DNA of 13,616 nt from Baffinella frigidus (taxonomy: Eukaryota; Cryptophyceae; Cryptomonadales; Baffinellaceae). The position numbers and the translations under genes were made by a program. Location: positions 216,807 through 230,422 of the forward strand of contig MU646761.1 in NCBI GenBank assembly GCA_026770585.1. Reading direction: 5' to 3'. Of this stretch, positions 6,351 to 13,052 are shown one piece after another. A model generated the notes under the pieces. The model did not search any database. It worked only from the letters and a program-made list of their open reading frames with translations, and had not been told where the DNA came from. Each line of letters opens with the position of its first letter. The stretch's first letter is position 1.

Positions 6351-6401
6351 GCGACTGTGTTATCGTGTCATGATTTTGATCAGCGACTTTGTTATCGTGA
6401 C
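6351..6401 (-). promoter_or_regulatory. Two copies of the CACGATAACACAGTCGC motif upstream of gene B
   Basis: On the gene strand the copies read CACGATAACAAAGTCGCTG and CACGATAACACAGTCGC, about 30 bp apart. They match the single copy upstream of gene A and suggest a tandemly repeated upstream site. Confidence 0.4.
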
Positions 6402-6711
6402 AACGGAACACACCTTTGGAGGCTAACGGGGTCGCGTCGGGCGTAAACCGAATCAAAATGGTCAGCAATTGGTCAGCATTTGTCACTCAAAAGGTTCCCT
6501 CAAGAACCACTCAGCACACTACGAGAAATCGGGACGTGACACACTGCTGACTTTGCCAGTCACTTTGGTACCGGTACCGGTAGGGTTGGGTCCCGAGGGG
6601 GATAAGGATACCGGTACGAGCTCGTAGGGTCCTACATGTACCGGTACGAGCTTTTAAACAGGGGCACAATCTGCGGGCGTGCTGTTTCACAGTCACGCCC
6701 ACGTGCCGTAG
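6402..6711. other. Gene-free stretch
   Basis: GGTCAGCAATTGGTCAGCAT (from 6465) matches, in reverse, TGCTGACAATGCTGACATT at 2570-2588, marking the outer edge of the A/B inverted duplication. TACCGGTACGAGCT is repeated at 6610-6623 and 6641-6654. No gene is seen. Confidence 0.5.
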
Positions 6712-6715
6712 GATC

Positions 6716-6860
6716 CTAGGGTTGAGGGTGTGGGGTTTGGGTCTTGAGGTTTGGGTAAAGGACCTAAAGGTTTAGGGTTTGAGGTGTGAGGTTTGGGGTT
6801 TGGAGTTTGAATTTTATGGTTTCGGGGTTCAGGGTTTGGGGTGTAGGGTTTGGGGCTGGT
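6716..6860 (+). repeat. Short degenerate TTTAGGG-type tract
   Basis: GGGTTTGGGGTTTGGAGTTT and GGGTTTGGGGTGTAGGGTTT show a G-rich 7-bp periodicity with heavy substitution. It is an interstitial telomere-like tract about 1 kb before the main array. Confidence 0.75.
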
Positions 6861-6866
6861 GCATCC

Positions 6867-6967
6867 TTTAGGCCCTTTAGGTTTTAAATGCTCCCAGCAT
6901 AGCCCAACGACACGCCCTTCCGTAGAAAGGACTGCAGAGAAAGCATTTTTGCTTTCGGGTCGCGTTT
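6867..6967. repeat. Dispersed repeat R, copy 3 (diverged)
   Basis: TTTAGGCCCTTTAGGTTTT, GCTCCCAGCATAGCCC, GACTGCAGAGAAAGC and GCTTTCGGGTCGCGT follow the order of the other two copies with many substitutions. Confidence 0.5.
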
Positions 6968-7093
6968 AGCTCTCCAGTGCAGAGGCTCGTGAAGAGGGGA
7001 TACAGGGTTGGTTCTTGAGTTGAGCCAGTCTCGTGAATCATGAGTTTGTTGTTGAGTTGAGCCGTATTGAACCAGTTCCATAGTTTTGAGAAT

Positions 7094-7130
7094 CCTTGTT
7101 GAGTTGAGTTGAGCACTTGGCTCAACAAGG
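7094..7130. repeat. Hairpin within a GAGTTGAGC-rich segment
   Basis: CCTTGTTGAG (7094-7103) and CTCAACAAGG (7121-7130) are exact complements. The surrounding 7015-7140 repeats GAGTTGAGC several times. Confidence 0.65.
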
Positions 7131-7196
7131 CTCATAAGGCTCAATAAGAATTCGGTACCAAAAGTCGTCCCCTTCAAGTCGGAATCTCTGTGCATA

Positions 7197-7297
7197 TCCC
7201 TTAAGTGGCCAGTAGGCTCATACGCCCTACTGTAGGGCCCTAGGACCAGCCTAGGACCTCTTGGCCATCAAATTTGACGGCATGGCCACTTAAGGGA
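7197..7297 (+). mobile_element. F3 element, complete (101 bp)
   Basis: TCCCTTAAGTGGCCAGTAGG to TGGCCACTTAAGGGA, a perfect 15-bp terminal inverted repeat, with TA flanks. It lies in otherwise non-repetitive sequence, making it the cleanest F3 reference copy. Confidence 0.87.
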
Positions 7298-7576
7298 TAC
7301 AGCCCTATTTCCAACAGATCCACTCGCTGTGAGCCTCGGTCAGACAGGTAGCGAGCCTCGGCCATGGGCCAGGTCACGAGCCTCTAATTGACTGATGTGA
7401 GGGGTCAATGAACTCAGGTTTGGTCTCAGCTTGTGTTGCCTCACGGCCTTGCGGGACGCCTCTCGGCCCAAGCGGGGTCTCACTCGTGGTTCGTGGCGAG
7501 AACTCAGGCAGCGGGGGAGGAGCGTTGAGTGTAATCCAAACATCGAAACACCGAGCACTTTGCACGACGCACCTGC
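7298..7576. other. Gene-free stretch between F3 and F1 elements
   Basis: Mostly unique sequence with a GCGAGCCTCGG/GTGAGCCTCGG/CACGAGCCTC short repeat at 7328-7385. Short frames on both strands have no recognisable content. Confidence 0.45.
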
Positions 7577-7578
7577 TA

Positions 7579-7691
7579 CAGAGGTACCTCGCTCATAAGA
7601 AAGCCCCCCCCCCTAGGACCATCATAAGGCCCTAGGCATAGGCCTACTGTACATGTAGGGCCCTAGAGGGACTCTGAGCGAGGTACCCCTG
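7579..7691. mobile_element. F1 foldback element, copy 4 (113 bp)
   Basis: CAGAGGTACCTCGCTCATAA at the left and TGAGCGAGGTACCCCTG at the right, TA on both sides. Part of the right arm next to the G-run is deleted. A second right terminus (7702-7719) follows 10 bp later as a short direct duplication. Confidence 0.8.
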
Positions 7692-7701
7692 TACTGCACC
7701 T

Positions 7702-7719
7702 ATCAGCGAGGTACCCCTG
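7702..7719. mobile_element. Solo F1 right terminus
   Basis: ATCAGCGAGGTACCCCTG followed by TACTGCAC repeats the end and flank of the preceding F1 copy. It is probably a local tandem duplication rather than a separate insertion. Confidence 0.6.
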
Positions 7720-7755
7720 TACTGCACTTCCTTTAGGTCATTGATGATTGATACG

Positions 7756-7795
7756 AGGGTTTAGGGTTTGGGGTTTAGGGGTTGGGGGTTAGGGT
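7756..7795 (+). repeat. Short TTTAGGG-like tract
   Basis: GGGTTTAGGGTTTGGGGTTT and GGGGTTGGGGGTTAGGG precede F1 copy 5. The F1 insertion separates this tract from the main array. Confidence 0.8.
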
Positions 7796-7819
7796 CGTTC
7801 GTCACAGGGCCGGACGCTA

Positions 7820-7936
7820 CAGGGGTACCTCGCTCATAAGACCCCCCCCCCCCCTTAGGACCAACATAGGGCCCTAGGCATGGTCCCACTGTAGGGTCCT
7901 AGGGGGGGGCGGTTTCTTATGAGCGAGGTACCCCTG
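7820..7936. mobile_element. F1 foldback element, copy 5 (117 bp)
   Basis: CAGGGGTACCTCGCTCATAA and its exact complement at the right end, TA flanks, and a CCTAGG-rich centre. It sits between a short telomere-like tract and the main TTTAGGG-like array. Confidence 0.87.
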
Positions 7937-7957
7937 TAGGCCTCAGCTCCCTCCCCA

Positions 7958-9062
7958 ACCGGTACGTCAGAGGTCTAGGGTTTGGGGTTTGGGGTTTGGG
8001 GTTTAGGGTTGGGGGTTTAGGGGTTGGGCTTTAGGGTTTAGGGTTGAGGGTTGAGGGTTGAGGGTTTAGGTTTGGGTTTGAGGTTTGGGGTTTAGGATTT
8101 AGGGTTTAGGGTTTAGGGGTTAGGGGTTAGGGGTTAGGGGTTAGGGGTGAGGGGTTTCGCGCTAGGGTTTTTAGGGTTTAGGTTTTAAAGTTTTTGGTTT
8201 AGGGTTTAGGGTTTAGGGTTCCGGGTTCGGGGTTGAGGGTTGAGGCTTGAGGCTTGAGGCTTGAGGGCTTAGGGTTTAGGGTTTAGGTTAGGGTTTGAGG
8301 TTTAGGTTTTAGGTTTTAGGTTTTAGGTTTTAGGGTTTAGGGTTTAGGGTTTAGGAGTTAGGGGTGAGGGGTCTGTGGTTAGGGTTTAGGGCATTAGGGT
8401 TTAGAGTTTAGGGTTTAGGGTTTAGGAGTTGGGGTTTAGGGTTTCCGGTACGTCAGAGGTCTAGGGTTTCGGGTCTGGGGTACGTCAGAGGTCAACCGGT
8501 ACGTAAGAGGTCTAGGGTTTCGGGTTTCGGGTTTTGGGTTGAGGGTTGGGGGTTTAGGGGTTGGGCTTTAGGGTTTAGGGTTTAGGGTTTAGGGTTTAGG
8601 GTGGATGGTTGAGGGTTGAGGGTTGAGGGTTGAGGGTTTGTAAAGGGTTTGAGGTTTAGAGTTTAGGGTTTAAGGTTTAGGGTTTAGGATTTAGGGTTTA
8701 GGGGTCAGGGGTGAGGGGTTTGGGGCTAAGGTTTAGGGTTAAGGTTTTAGAGTTTAGGGTTTAGGGTTTAGGGTTCGGGGTTTCGAGTTGAGGCTTGCGG
8801 CTTGAGGCTTGAGGCTTGAGGCTTGAGGCTTGAGGCTTGAGGGTTTAGGTCTGGGTTTGAGGTTTAGGTTTTAGGGTTTAGGGTTTAGGGTTTAGGAGTT
8901 AAGGGTGAGGGGCTTTTGGTCAGGGCTTAGGGTTTGGGGTTTAGGGTTTAGGGTTTGAGGTTTGGGGTTTAGGGTTTAGGGTTTAGGGTTGAGGATTGAG
9001 GGCTGAGGATTTAGAGTTTTGGGATTAGGGTTTGCGGTTCAGGGTTTAGGAATTGGGGTTCA
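7958..9062 (+). repeat. Degenerate TTTAGGG array with ~537 bp higher-order repeat
   Basis: G-rich strand on +. Two large units start with ACCGGTACGTCAGAGGTCTA (7958) and ACCGGTACGTAAGAGGTCTA (8495). Both then show the same order of variant blocks: GGGGTTGGGCTTTAGGG, several TGAGGGT, GTTAGGGG/GTCAGGGG plus GGTGAGGGG, several TTGAGGC, GTTTTAGG, and AGTTAGGGGTGAGGGG-like. Single TTTAGGG runs are interrupted by substitutions throughout, so this is not a functional telomere end. Confidence 0.85.
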
Positions 9063-9384
9063 GGCGCACAGTTTTGAGAGACGAGCTAGAGACGGTAGGA
9101 TCGAAGAGAGCAGACAACGATCCACTTAAGGAACGTCTACTTTACAAAAGGGCCTGGAGGCCCGGTGAAGACTTACGAAAGTCATTCAAGAAAGTTGACT
9201 GTAAATAAAAGGGGAAAGCAATGGCTCCAAGAACCAAGTTCACGAGACTGTTTTTTTGGGACCGAAGGCTGTCCCCATCCTGAACTTCCCATCCTTGCGT
9301 CTGCCGCGCGCACCGCGCGCGCGAGTCTCCTGTGAGCAGTGCGTCCCCCTGCCCTGCTACCCGCGCTTAGCGCTCTCTTAAGTT
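9063..9384. other. Non-telomeric island between two TTTAGGG arrays
   Basis: About 320 bp of unique sequence, including GGCCTGGAGGCCC, an alternating CGCGCGCACCGCGCGCGCGA segment and a T7 run. One frame stays open for about 75 codons (9098-9333) without an early ATG, and a separate ATG frame gives only 20 codons. No RNA gene or known protein is recognised. Confidence 0.5.
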
Positions 9385-10165
9385 TGAGGTTTAGGGTTTA
9401 GGGTTTAGGGTTTGGGGTTCAGGGTGTAGGGCATCGGTCTTTGGGGTTTAGGGGTCAGGGTTAGGGTGCAGGTTTTTTTTTAACGGTTTGGGGTTTGGGG
9501 TTTAGGGGTGGGGTTTTGGGGTTGAGGTTTGAGGGTCCAGGATTTCGGGTTTTGGGTTGAGGGTTTAGGGTTTGGGGTTTAGTGTTTGAGTGTGCAAGGT
9601 TTGGGATTCAGTGTTGAATGATTGGGGTTTAGGGTTTAGGGTTTAAAGATTGGGGTTTAGGGTTTGGGGTTCAGGGTTAGGGGTTTCTAAAGTGGTTGGG
9701 GTTCAGGGTTTTGGGTTTAGGGTTTAGGGTTGAGGATTTGGGGCTTAGGGTTTAGGGTTTAGGGTTAAGGGGTTAGGGTTGAGGGTTGAGGGTTGAGGGT
9801 TCAAGATTTAGTGTTTAAGGTTTGGGGTTTGGCGTTTGGGGTTTACAGTCGAGGGTTCAGGGTTTATGGTACAGGGTTTGTGGTTTAGGGTTTAGTGCTT
9901 AAGCTTTAGGGTTTAGGGTTTAGGGTTTAGGGTTTAGGGTTTAGGGTTCAGGGTTCAGAGTTTAGGGTTTAGGGTTTCGGGTTCAGGGTTCAGGGTTTAG
10001 GGTTGAGGGTTGAGGGTCTAGGGTGTAGGGTTTAAGGTTTAGGGTTTAGGGTTTAGGGTTTAGGGTTTAGGGTTTAGGGTTTAGGGTTTAGGGTGTAGGG
10101 TTTAGGGTTTAGGGTTCAGGGTTTAGGGTTGAAAGTTCAGGGTTTAGTGGTTTTGGGTAAGAGGG
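9385..10165 (+). repeat. Second TTTAGGG array, with perfect runs
   Basis: G-rich strand on +. Perfect heptamer runs include six units at 9905-9946 and eight at 10038-10093. The remainder is degenerate. This is the most telomere-like part of the window. Confidence 0.88.
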
Positions 10166-10194
10166 GAACTTCGACCCCTGTGCAGGGGCCATAA

Positions 10195-10233
10195 GCCCTA
10201 AACACTAAACCCTAAACACCAAACACTGAACCC
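10195..10233 (-). repeat. Inverted CCCTAAA-type tract facing the main array
   Basis: CCCTAAACACTAAACCCTAA and ACACCAAACACTGAACCC are on the + strand, so the G-rich strand is on minus. It lies 29 bp after the end of the + array, with CCCCTGTGCAGGGG between them. Confidence 0.8.
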
Positions 10234-10240
10234 ATGTGGT

Positions 10241-10441
10241 GCTTCACTGTAGGCCTATTCCTAGGAGCCTAGGACCCCCCTAGGGGCGGTGCGAGCCTTT
10301 GCAAGTGAGTACAGAGGTACCTCGCTCATAAGAAAACGCACCCCCCTAGGACCCTACAGTAGGACCATGCCTAGGGCCCAATGGGGGCCCTAGGGGGGGG
10401 GCGTTTTCTTATGGGCGAGGTACCCCTGTAACCCCTGCAAT
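10241..10441. mobile_element. F2 element 3' of gene C, split by an F1 insertion
   Basis: GCCTATTCCTAGGAGCCTAG, GGGGCGGTGCGAGCC and TTTGCAAGTGAG before the F1 insertion, and ACCCCTGCAATTGAGGGTCG after it, are the two parts of the F2 copy seen next to genes A and B. The distal terminus is missing. Confidence 0.7.
10312..10428. mobile_element. F1 foldback element, copy 6, inserted into an F2 element 3' of gene C
   Basis: CAGAGGTACCTCGCTCATAA to GGCGAGGTACCCCTG with TA at both ends. The flanks GCAAGTGAG-TA and TA-ACCCCTGCAA correspond to the uninterrupted GCAAGCGAGTAACCCCCGCAA at 5107-5127 downstream of gene B. This is a direct filled/empty-site comparison showing TA duplication. Confidence 0.9.
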
Positions 10442-10690
10442 TGAGGGTCGTGGACCGTGCATTCATCGGCCGTGCATTCATCTGCATCAAGCATCGTGAA
10501 TATTTACCCTAGGGGCACTCCAAGGATATATCTACCTTCCGAGTTCCTCGCAGGATCTGTCTACGGTGCATCGACCGTTCACAAGAGGTGAACGTAGCTC
10601 GTGGTGCTCTTCTCCCACAGAAGAGGCTCGAGCGTAAAACAGGAGAAGATAAGGCCTCATTAAATTCATCACGCGTGATAGTGGACACAG
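10442..10690. other. 3' intergenic stretch of gene C
   Basis: Contains GTGGACCGTGCATTCATCGG and CCGTGCATTCATC, repeats of the module's 3' flank motif, then unique sequence. A 116-codon frame from 10588 runs antisense into gene C and is not supported. Confidence 0.45.
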
Positions 10691-10696
10691 TTTATT
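10691..10696 (-). promoter_or_regulatory. AATAAA polyadenylation signal of gene C
   Basis: Reads TTTATT on the + strand, 18 nt past the gene C stop. It sits in the conserved GAGAGATGAATAAACTGTG block shared with the paralogues. Confidence 0.6.
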
Positions 10697-10714
10697 CATC
10701 TCTCAGCACGTGCA

Positions 10715-11680
10715 TCACCACCGGGGCCTCACTGGCTCGAACACCCGCATGTGCCCCCCGAAGGACCCCCATCCGTCCACCGCGGGGACACTCCGCGATG
10801 CGCGCTGCGATTGAAGCGAGGCGCTTTGCGGCCAGTCGGCTGGCTCCCCGAAGCGAGAGGAGCGAACGAAGAGGGACGCCCGTGACTGCCCCGTCACGCT
10901 GCGCGACCTCTGCGAGCCCACGCGGCTCCGCAGGGTGAGGCTCGAGGAGGCGCCATCGGAGTGCGCGATGAATGATGCCCACGAGCTGCTGCCTGGTGTG
11001 GATGGTGTGCGCGAGATCATGGATGGTGTGGATGGTGTACGCGAAATGCTGCCTGACGTGGATGGTGTACGCGAGATCATGGATGGTGTGGATGGTGTAC
11101 GCGAAACGCTGCCTGGCGTCGATGGTGGGCGCGAGACGCTGCCTGGCGTCGATGGTCGGCGCGAGATGCTGGCTCCAGAGGTGGTGCGCGAGAATGCCGT
11201 TGATGACACGCGAAGGATCTTGCCGTGGGAGGCGGGAAGGTGTCGCGCGATCCGACTGCCGCCGTCACGCACTGCCGGACCGAGCGACGCGAGCAGTCGG
11301 ATTCGCTTGGATCCGGTGTTCGGATTCATGAAGAATGGGCTCCCCGCAATGAGGATGCTCGGAGCGCTTGTGAGATCGTGCATCGTCTCCGCCGCCAGCT
11401 GATTGCTGTGTTTCGACCAGCGCCGCACGCGCTTCAATTCTGCGGCGTCCTCCGCGCGGCTTTCTTCGCGCATCCGGAGCTGTGCAACGCGCGAGCGCGG
11501 GCTTCTTGCAAGAGGGGTTCCTGTACCGTGCCCGCTGGTGGTTCTTGCAAGAGGGGTTCCTGCAGCGTGCACGCTGAGGGTTCTTGAAAGAGGAGTTGCT
11601 GGAGCGGTGTCGTCGGCAAGCCACTCACGGAGGGCCGTGGATCGTAGAAGCAGGGAGGCCGCGTTCTTCAGCGAGACCAT
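10715..11680 (-). CDS. Gene C: third paralogue, with an extra N-terminal repeat (321 aa)
   Basis: Unrecognised protein of the same family. In order: MVSLKNAASLLL, REWLADD (18-24), a 13-residue repeat TPL(S/A)RTxSxHxxG at 29-54 that A and B lack, AAETMHDLTSAP (96-107), AGSPFFMNPN (112-121), six 10-residue units of SVSRTPSTPG type (171-230), SRFGEPADWPQSASL (275-289), and terminal RVFEPVRPRW. The frame runs upstream to an ATG at 11878, but that 66-residue extension has no counterpart in the paralogues. The 11680 ATG is six bases off the A/B start in the alignment: it arises where A/B read CCATCG and C reads CCATGG. AATAAA follows the stop by 18 nt. An F1 element lies about 0.3 kb downstream. 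Confidence 0.68.
   Translation of the reverse strand: MVSLKNAASLLLRSTALREWLADDTAPATPLSRTLSVHAAGTPLARTTSGHGTGTPLARSPRSRVAQLRMREESRAEDAAELKRVRRWSKHSNQLAAETMHDLTSAPSILIAGSPFFMNPNTGSKRIRLLASLGPAVRDGGSRIARHLPASHGKILRVSSTAFSRTTSGASISRRPSTPGSVSRPPSTPGSVSRTPSTPSMISRTPSTSGSISRTPSTPSMISRTPSTPGSSSWASFIAHSDGASSSLTLRSRVGSQRSRSVTGQSRASLFVRSSRFGEPADWPQSASLQSQRASRSVPAVDGWGSFGGHMRVFEPVRPRW
10991..11170 (-). repeat. 30-bp coding tandem repeat in gene C (6 units)
   Basis: Six consecutive 10-residue units alternate between SVSRTPSTPG and MISRTPSTPS types, so part of the array has a 20-residue (60 bp) higher-order period. The consensus keeps S-R-x-P-S-T, but the spacer residues differ from gene A, which suggests the array homogenised independently in this copy. 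Confidence 0.85.
11480..11596 (-). repeat. 39-bp coding repeat at the gene C N-terminus
   Basis: TPLSRTLSVHAAG, TPLARTTSGHGTG and the partial TPLARSPRS give about 2.7 units of 13 residues. Genes A and B have a single equivalent (GAPLARSPRS, GASLGRIPR), so this is an in-frame amplification private to gene C. Confidence 0.8.
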
Positions 11681-11833
11681 GGCAGCAGCCTTCTTCGGTG
11701 GTGGTTGAAGAAAGTTGAGAAAGGTCGCAAATTTGACGGCGAAAATTTGTACTGGAAAAATTGAACGAGATTGAAGTCGCAGCCTGACTCGCAGGTCATC
11801 AACAGGTTGAACAGGAATCGAAACAGGTCCGAA

Positions 11834-11864
11834 CTGTGTAGTAAGTTTCAGTTGGCGTCTTATC
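11834..11864 (-). promoter_or_regulatory. Conserved upstream motif of gene C
   Basis: On the gene strand it reads GATAAGACGCCAACTGAAAC followed by TTACTACACAG, ending about 154 nt before the ATG. The surrounding sequence has diverged from gene B much more than this block has. Confidence 0.45.
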
Positions 11865-11880
11865 CAGTTCAAAGGCAACT

Positions 11881-12330
11881 GCGTCGTTCGAACGCCGGGG
11901 TGACAGCAATAATTGAAACGACCTTCTTATCCGAACTTCGACGCTTCTAGATAGAGAAGATGATCGATTGTGGCCCGAATCCTGTAAAGTAAGACAGATT
12001 GTGGCCCCAAAATGGCGGCGAGGTGCCAAAACGGAAATGTCCATCTATTCGCCGTGGTGCGTCCATCTATTCGCCATCTCCAAGAATCACGTGCGACATG
12101 CACACCTCGGCCCCGCAAATTACCCACGCCCCGTCGAGATCTTGAAGAGACGCCCCGCCAATTACCAACGCCCCGCGAATTACCCTCGTACCTACACCAC
12201 TGTGGCCCATCCAAGACGTAAAAAACATGACGCGAAGCGTTACCTTAACGTGTGTAGTAATCTCGGATTTTGCCGGCAAGGGTGTCAGTTTGACTTTGGG
12301 GCCACAAACCGTCTAGATTAAGGGGCCAGT
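11881..12330. other. Gene-free stretch with short tandem repeats
   Basis: GATTGTGGCCC occurs twice about 31 bp apart (from 11966 and 11997). TCCATCTATTCGCC occurs at 12040-12053 and 12062-12075. ACGCCCCG(C)(A/C)AATTACC-type units occur three times between 12113 and 12187. No conserved frame. Confidence 0.55.
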
Positions 12331-12331
12331 G

Positions 12332-12400
12332 TCACGCCACGGAAAATTTACTACACAGTTATTAAGAGCGACTGTGTTATGGTCAGCAGCGACTGTGTTA
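12332..12400 (+). promoter_or_regulatory. Orphan copy of the family's upstream motifs
   Basis: CACGCCACGGAAAATTTACTACACAG (12332-12357) resembles the upstream block of genes B and C. GCGACTGTGTTATGG (12368) and GCGACTGTGTTACATGG (12389) resemble the second upstream motif. No family coding sequence follows, so this may be a promoter remnant or a repeat in its own right. Confidence 0.35.
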
Positions 12401-12408
12401 CATGGATA

Positions 12409-12470
12409 CACCCCTTCACCTTCACGAGTTGCGTACGAGCAACTCGTGCACCCCTTCACCTTCACGAGTT
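12409..12470. repeat. 40-bp-spaced direct repeat with internal hairpin
   Basis: CACCCCTTCACCTTCACGAG is repeated from 12409 and 12449. Between them CACGAGTTG (12423-12431) and CAACTCGTG (12440-12448) form a perfect inverted repeat around CGTACGAG. Confidence 0.75.
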
Positions 12471-13052
12471 CGTACGCTGTACTTCGTATTTCCCGTGACG
12501 AGGTTTACAAACACTGTCAAACAGTACTCCTATCCTGGTACGAGTTTGGGTATTTGTGTAGTAAAGACGCGACATGTTCGGTTTTAGATCGACTACCGGT
12601 CGATCCTGGTCACAGTTCAAGCGCGTAGAACCTTCTCGAACAATCTCGAAGGGGCGGACAAGTCCAACAGACGTGTGGTAAAATTACAAGCTTGACGAGC
12701 AGGAGGTGCCTGCGGCCTGCCGCCATGCCGCCGCCATTGTTGGGCGCAATATCCGTGTCACATCTGTGCGGGTTTCCGTTTCGTTTGCGCAAAACCCGTG
12801 CGCGTTTTCTACACCCGTCAACTCGTCCCACAAATTTGGCAGCATCCTACGAGGTACGAGGTGCGTTACCTAATTCGGTCCCATTCGAAAATTCGGACCC
12901 TTTTTTACCACACAAACGATTTCATTTGTACCACGAGATTTTTTTACAATACCGTTTAAAACTCAAAAGCTTGCTGGAAACAACGTTTTTTTGCCTGGAT
13001 CGATTTCCATCTTTACTACACACTTTCGCGGCTGAATCGCTTTTTTCGAAGC
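12471..13052. other. AT-richer gene-free stretch with repeated TGTGTRGTAA motif
   Basis: The motif occurs at 12555, 12673, 12904 (reverse) and 13012 (reverse). ACGAGGTGCGTTACCTAATTCG (12852-12873) matches, in reverse, the centre of the palindrome to the right. A 128-codon frame (12692-13078) runs into the palindrome arm and resembles nothing I know. Confidence 0.45.

Noticed and set aside
9100-9250. Possible rRNA or small RNA fragment (ACGAAAGTCATTCAAGAAAGTT)
   Set aside because: It only vaguely recalls small-subunit rRNA. No continuous match to a conserved rRNA segment could be recognised.
7756-10165. Active chromosome end
   Set aside because: The heptamers are heavily substituted, interrupted by an island and followed by a gene on the far side, so this is interstitial or subtelomeric rather than a terminal telomere.
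10588-10938. 116-codon + frame downstream of gene C
   Set aside because: Most of it is antisense to gene C and the similar frame opposite gene B has a different start. Not supported.
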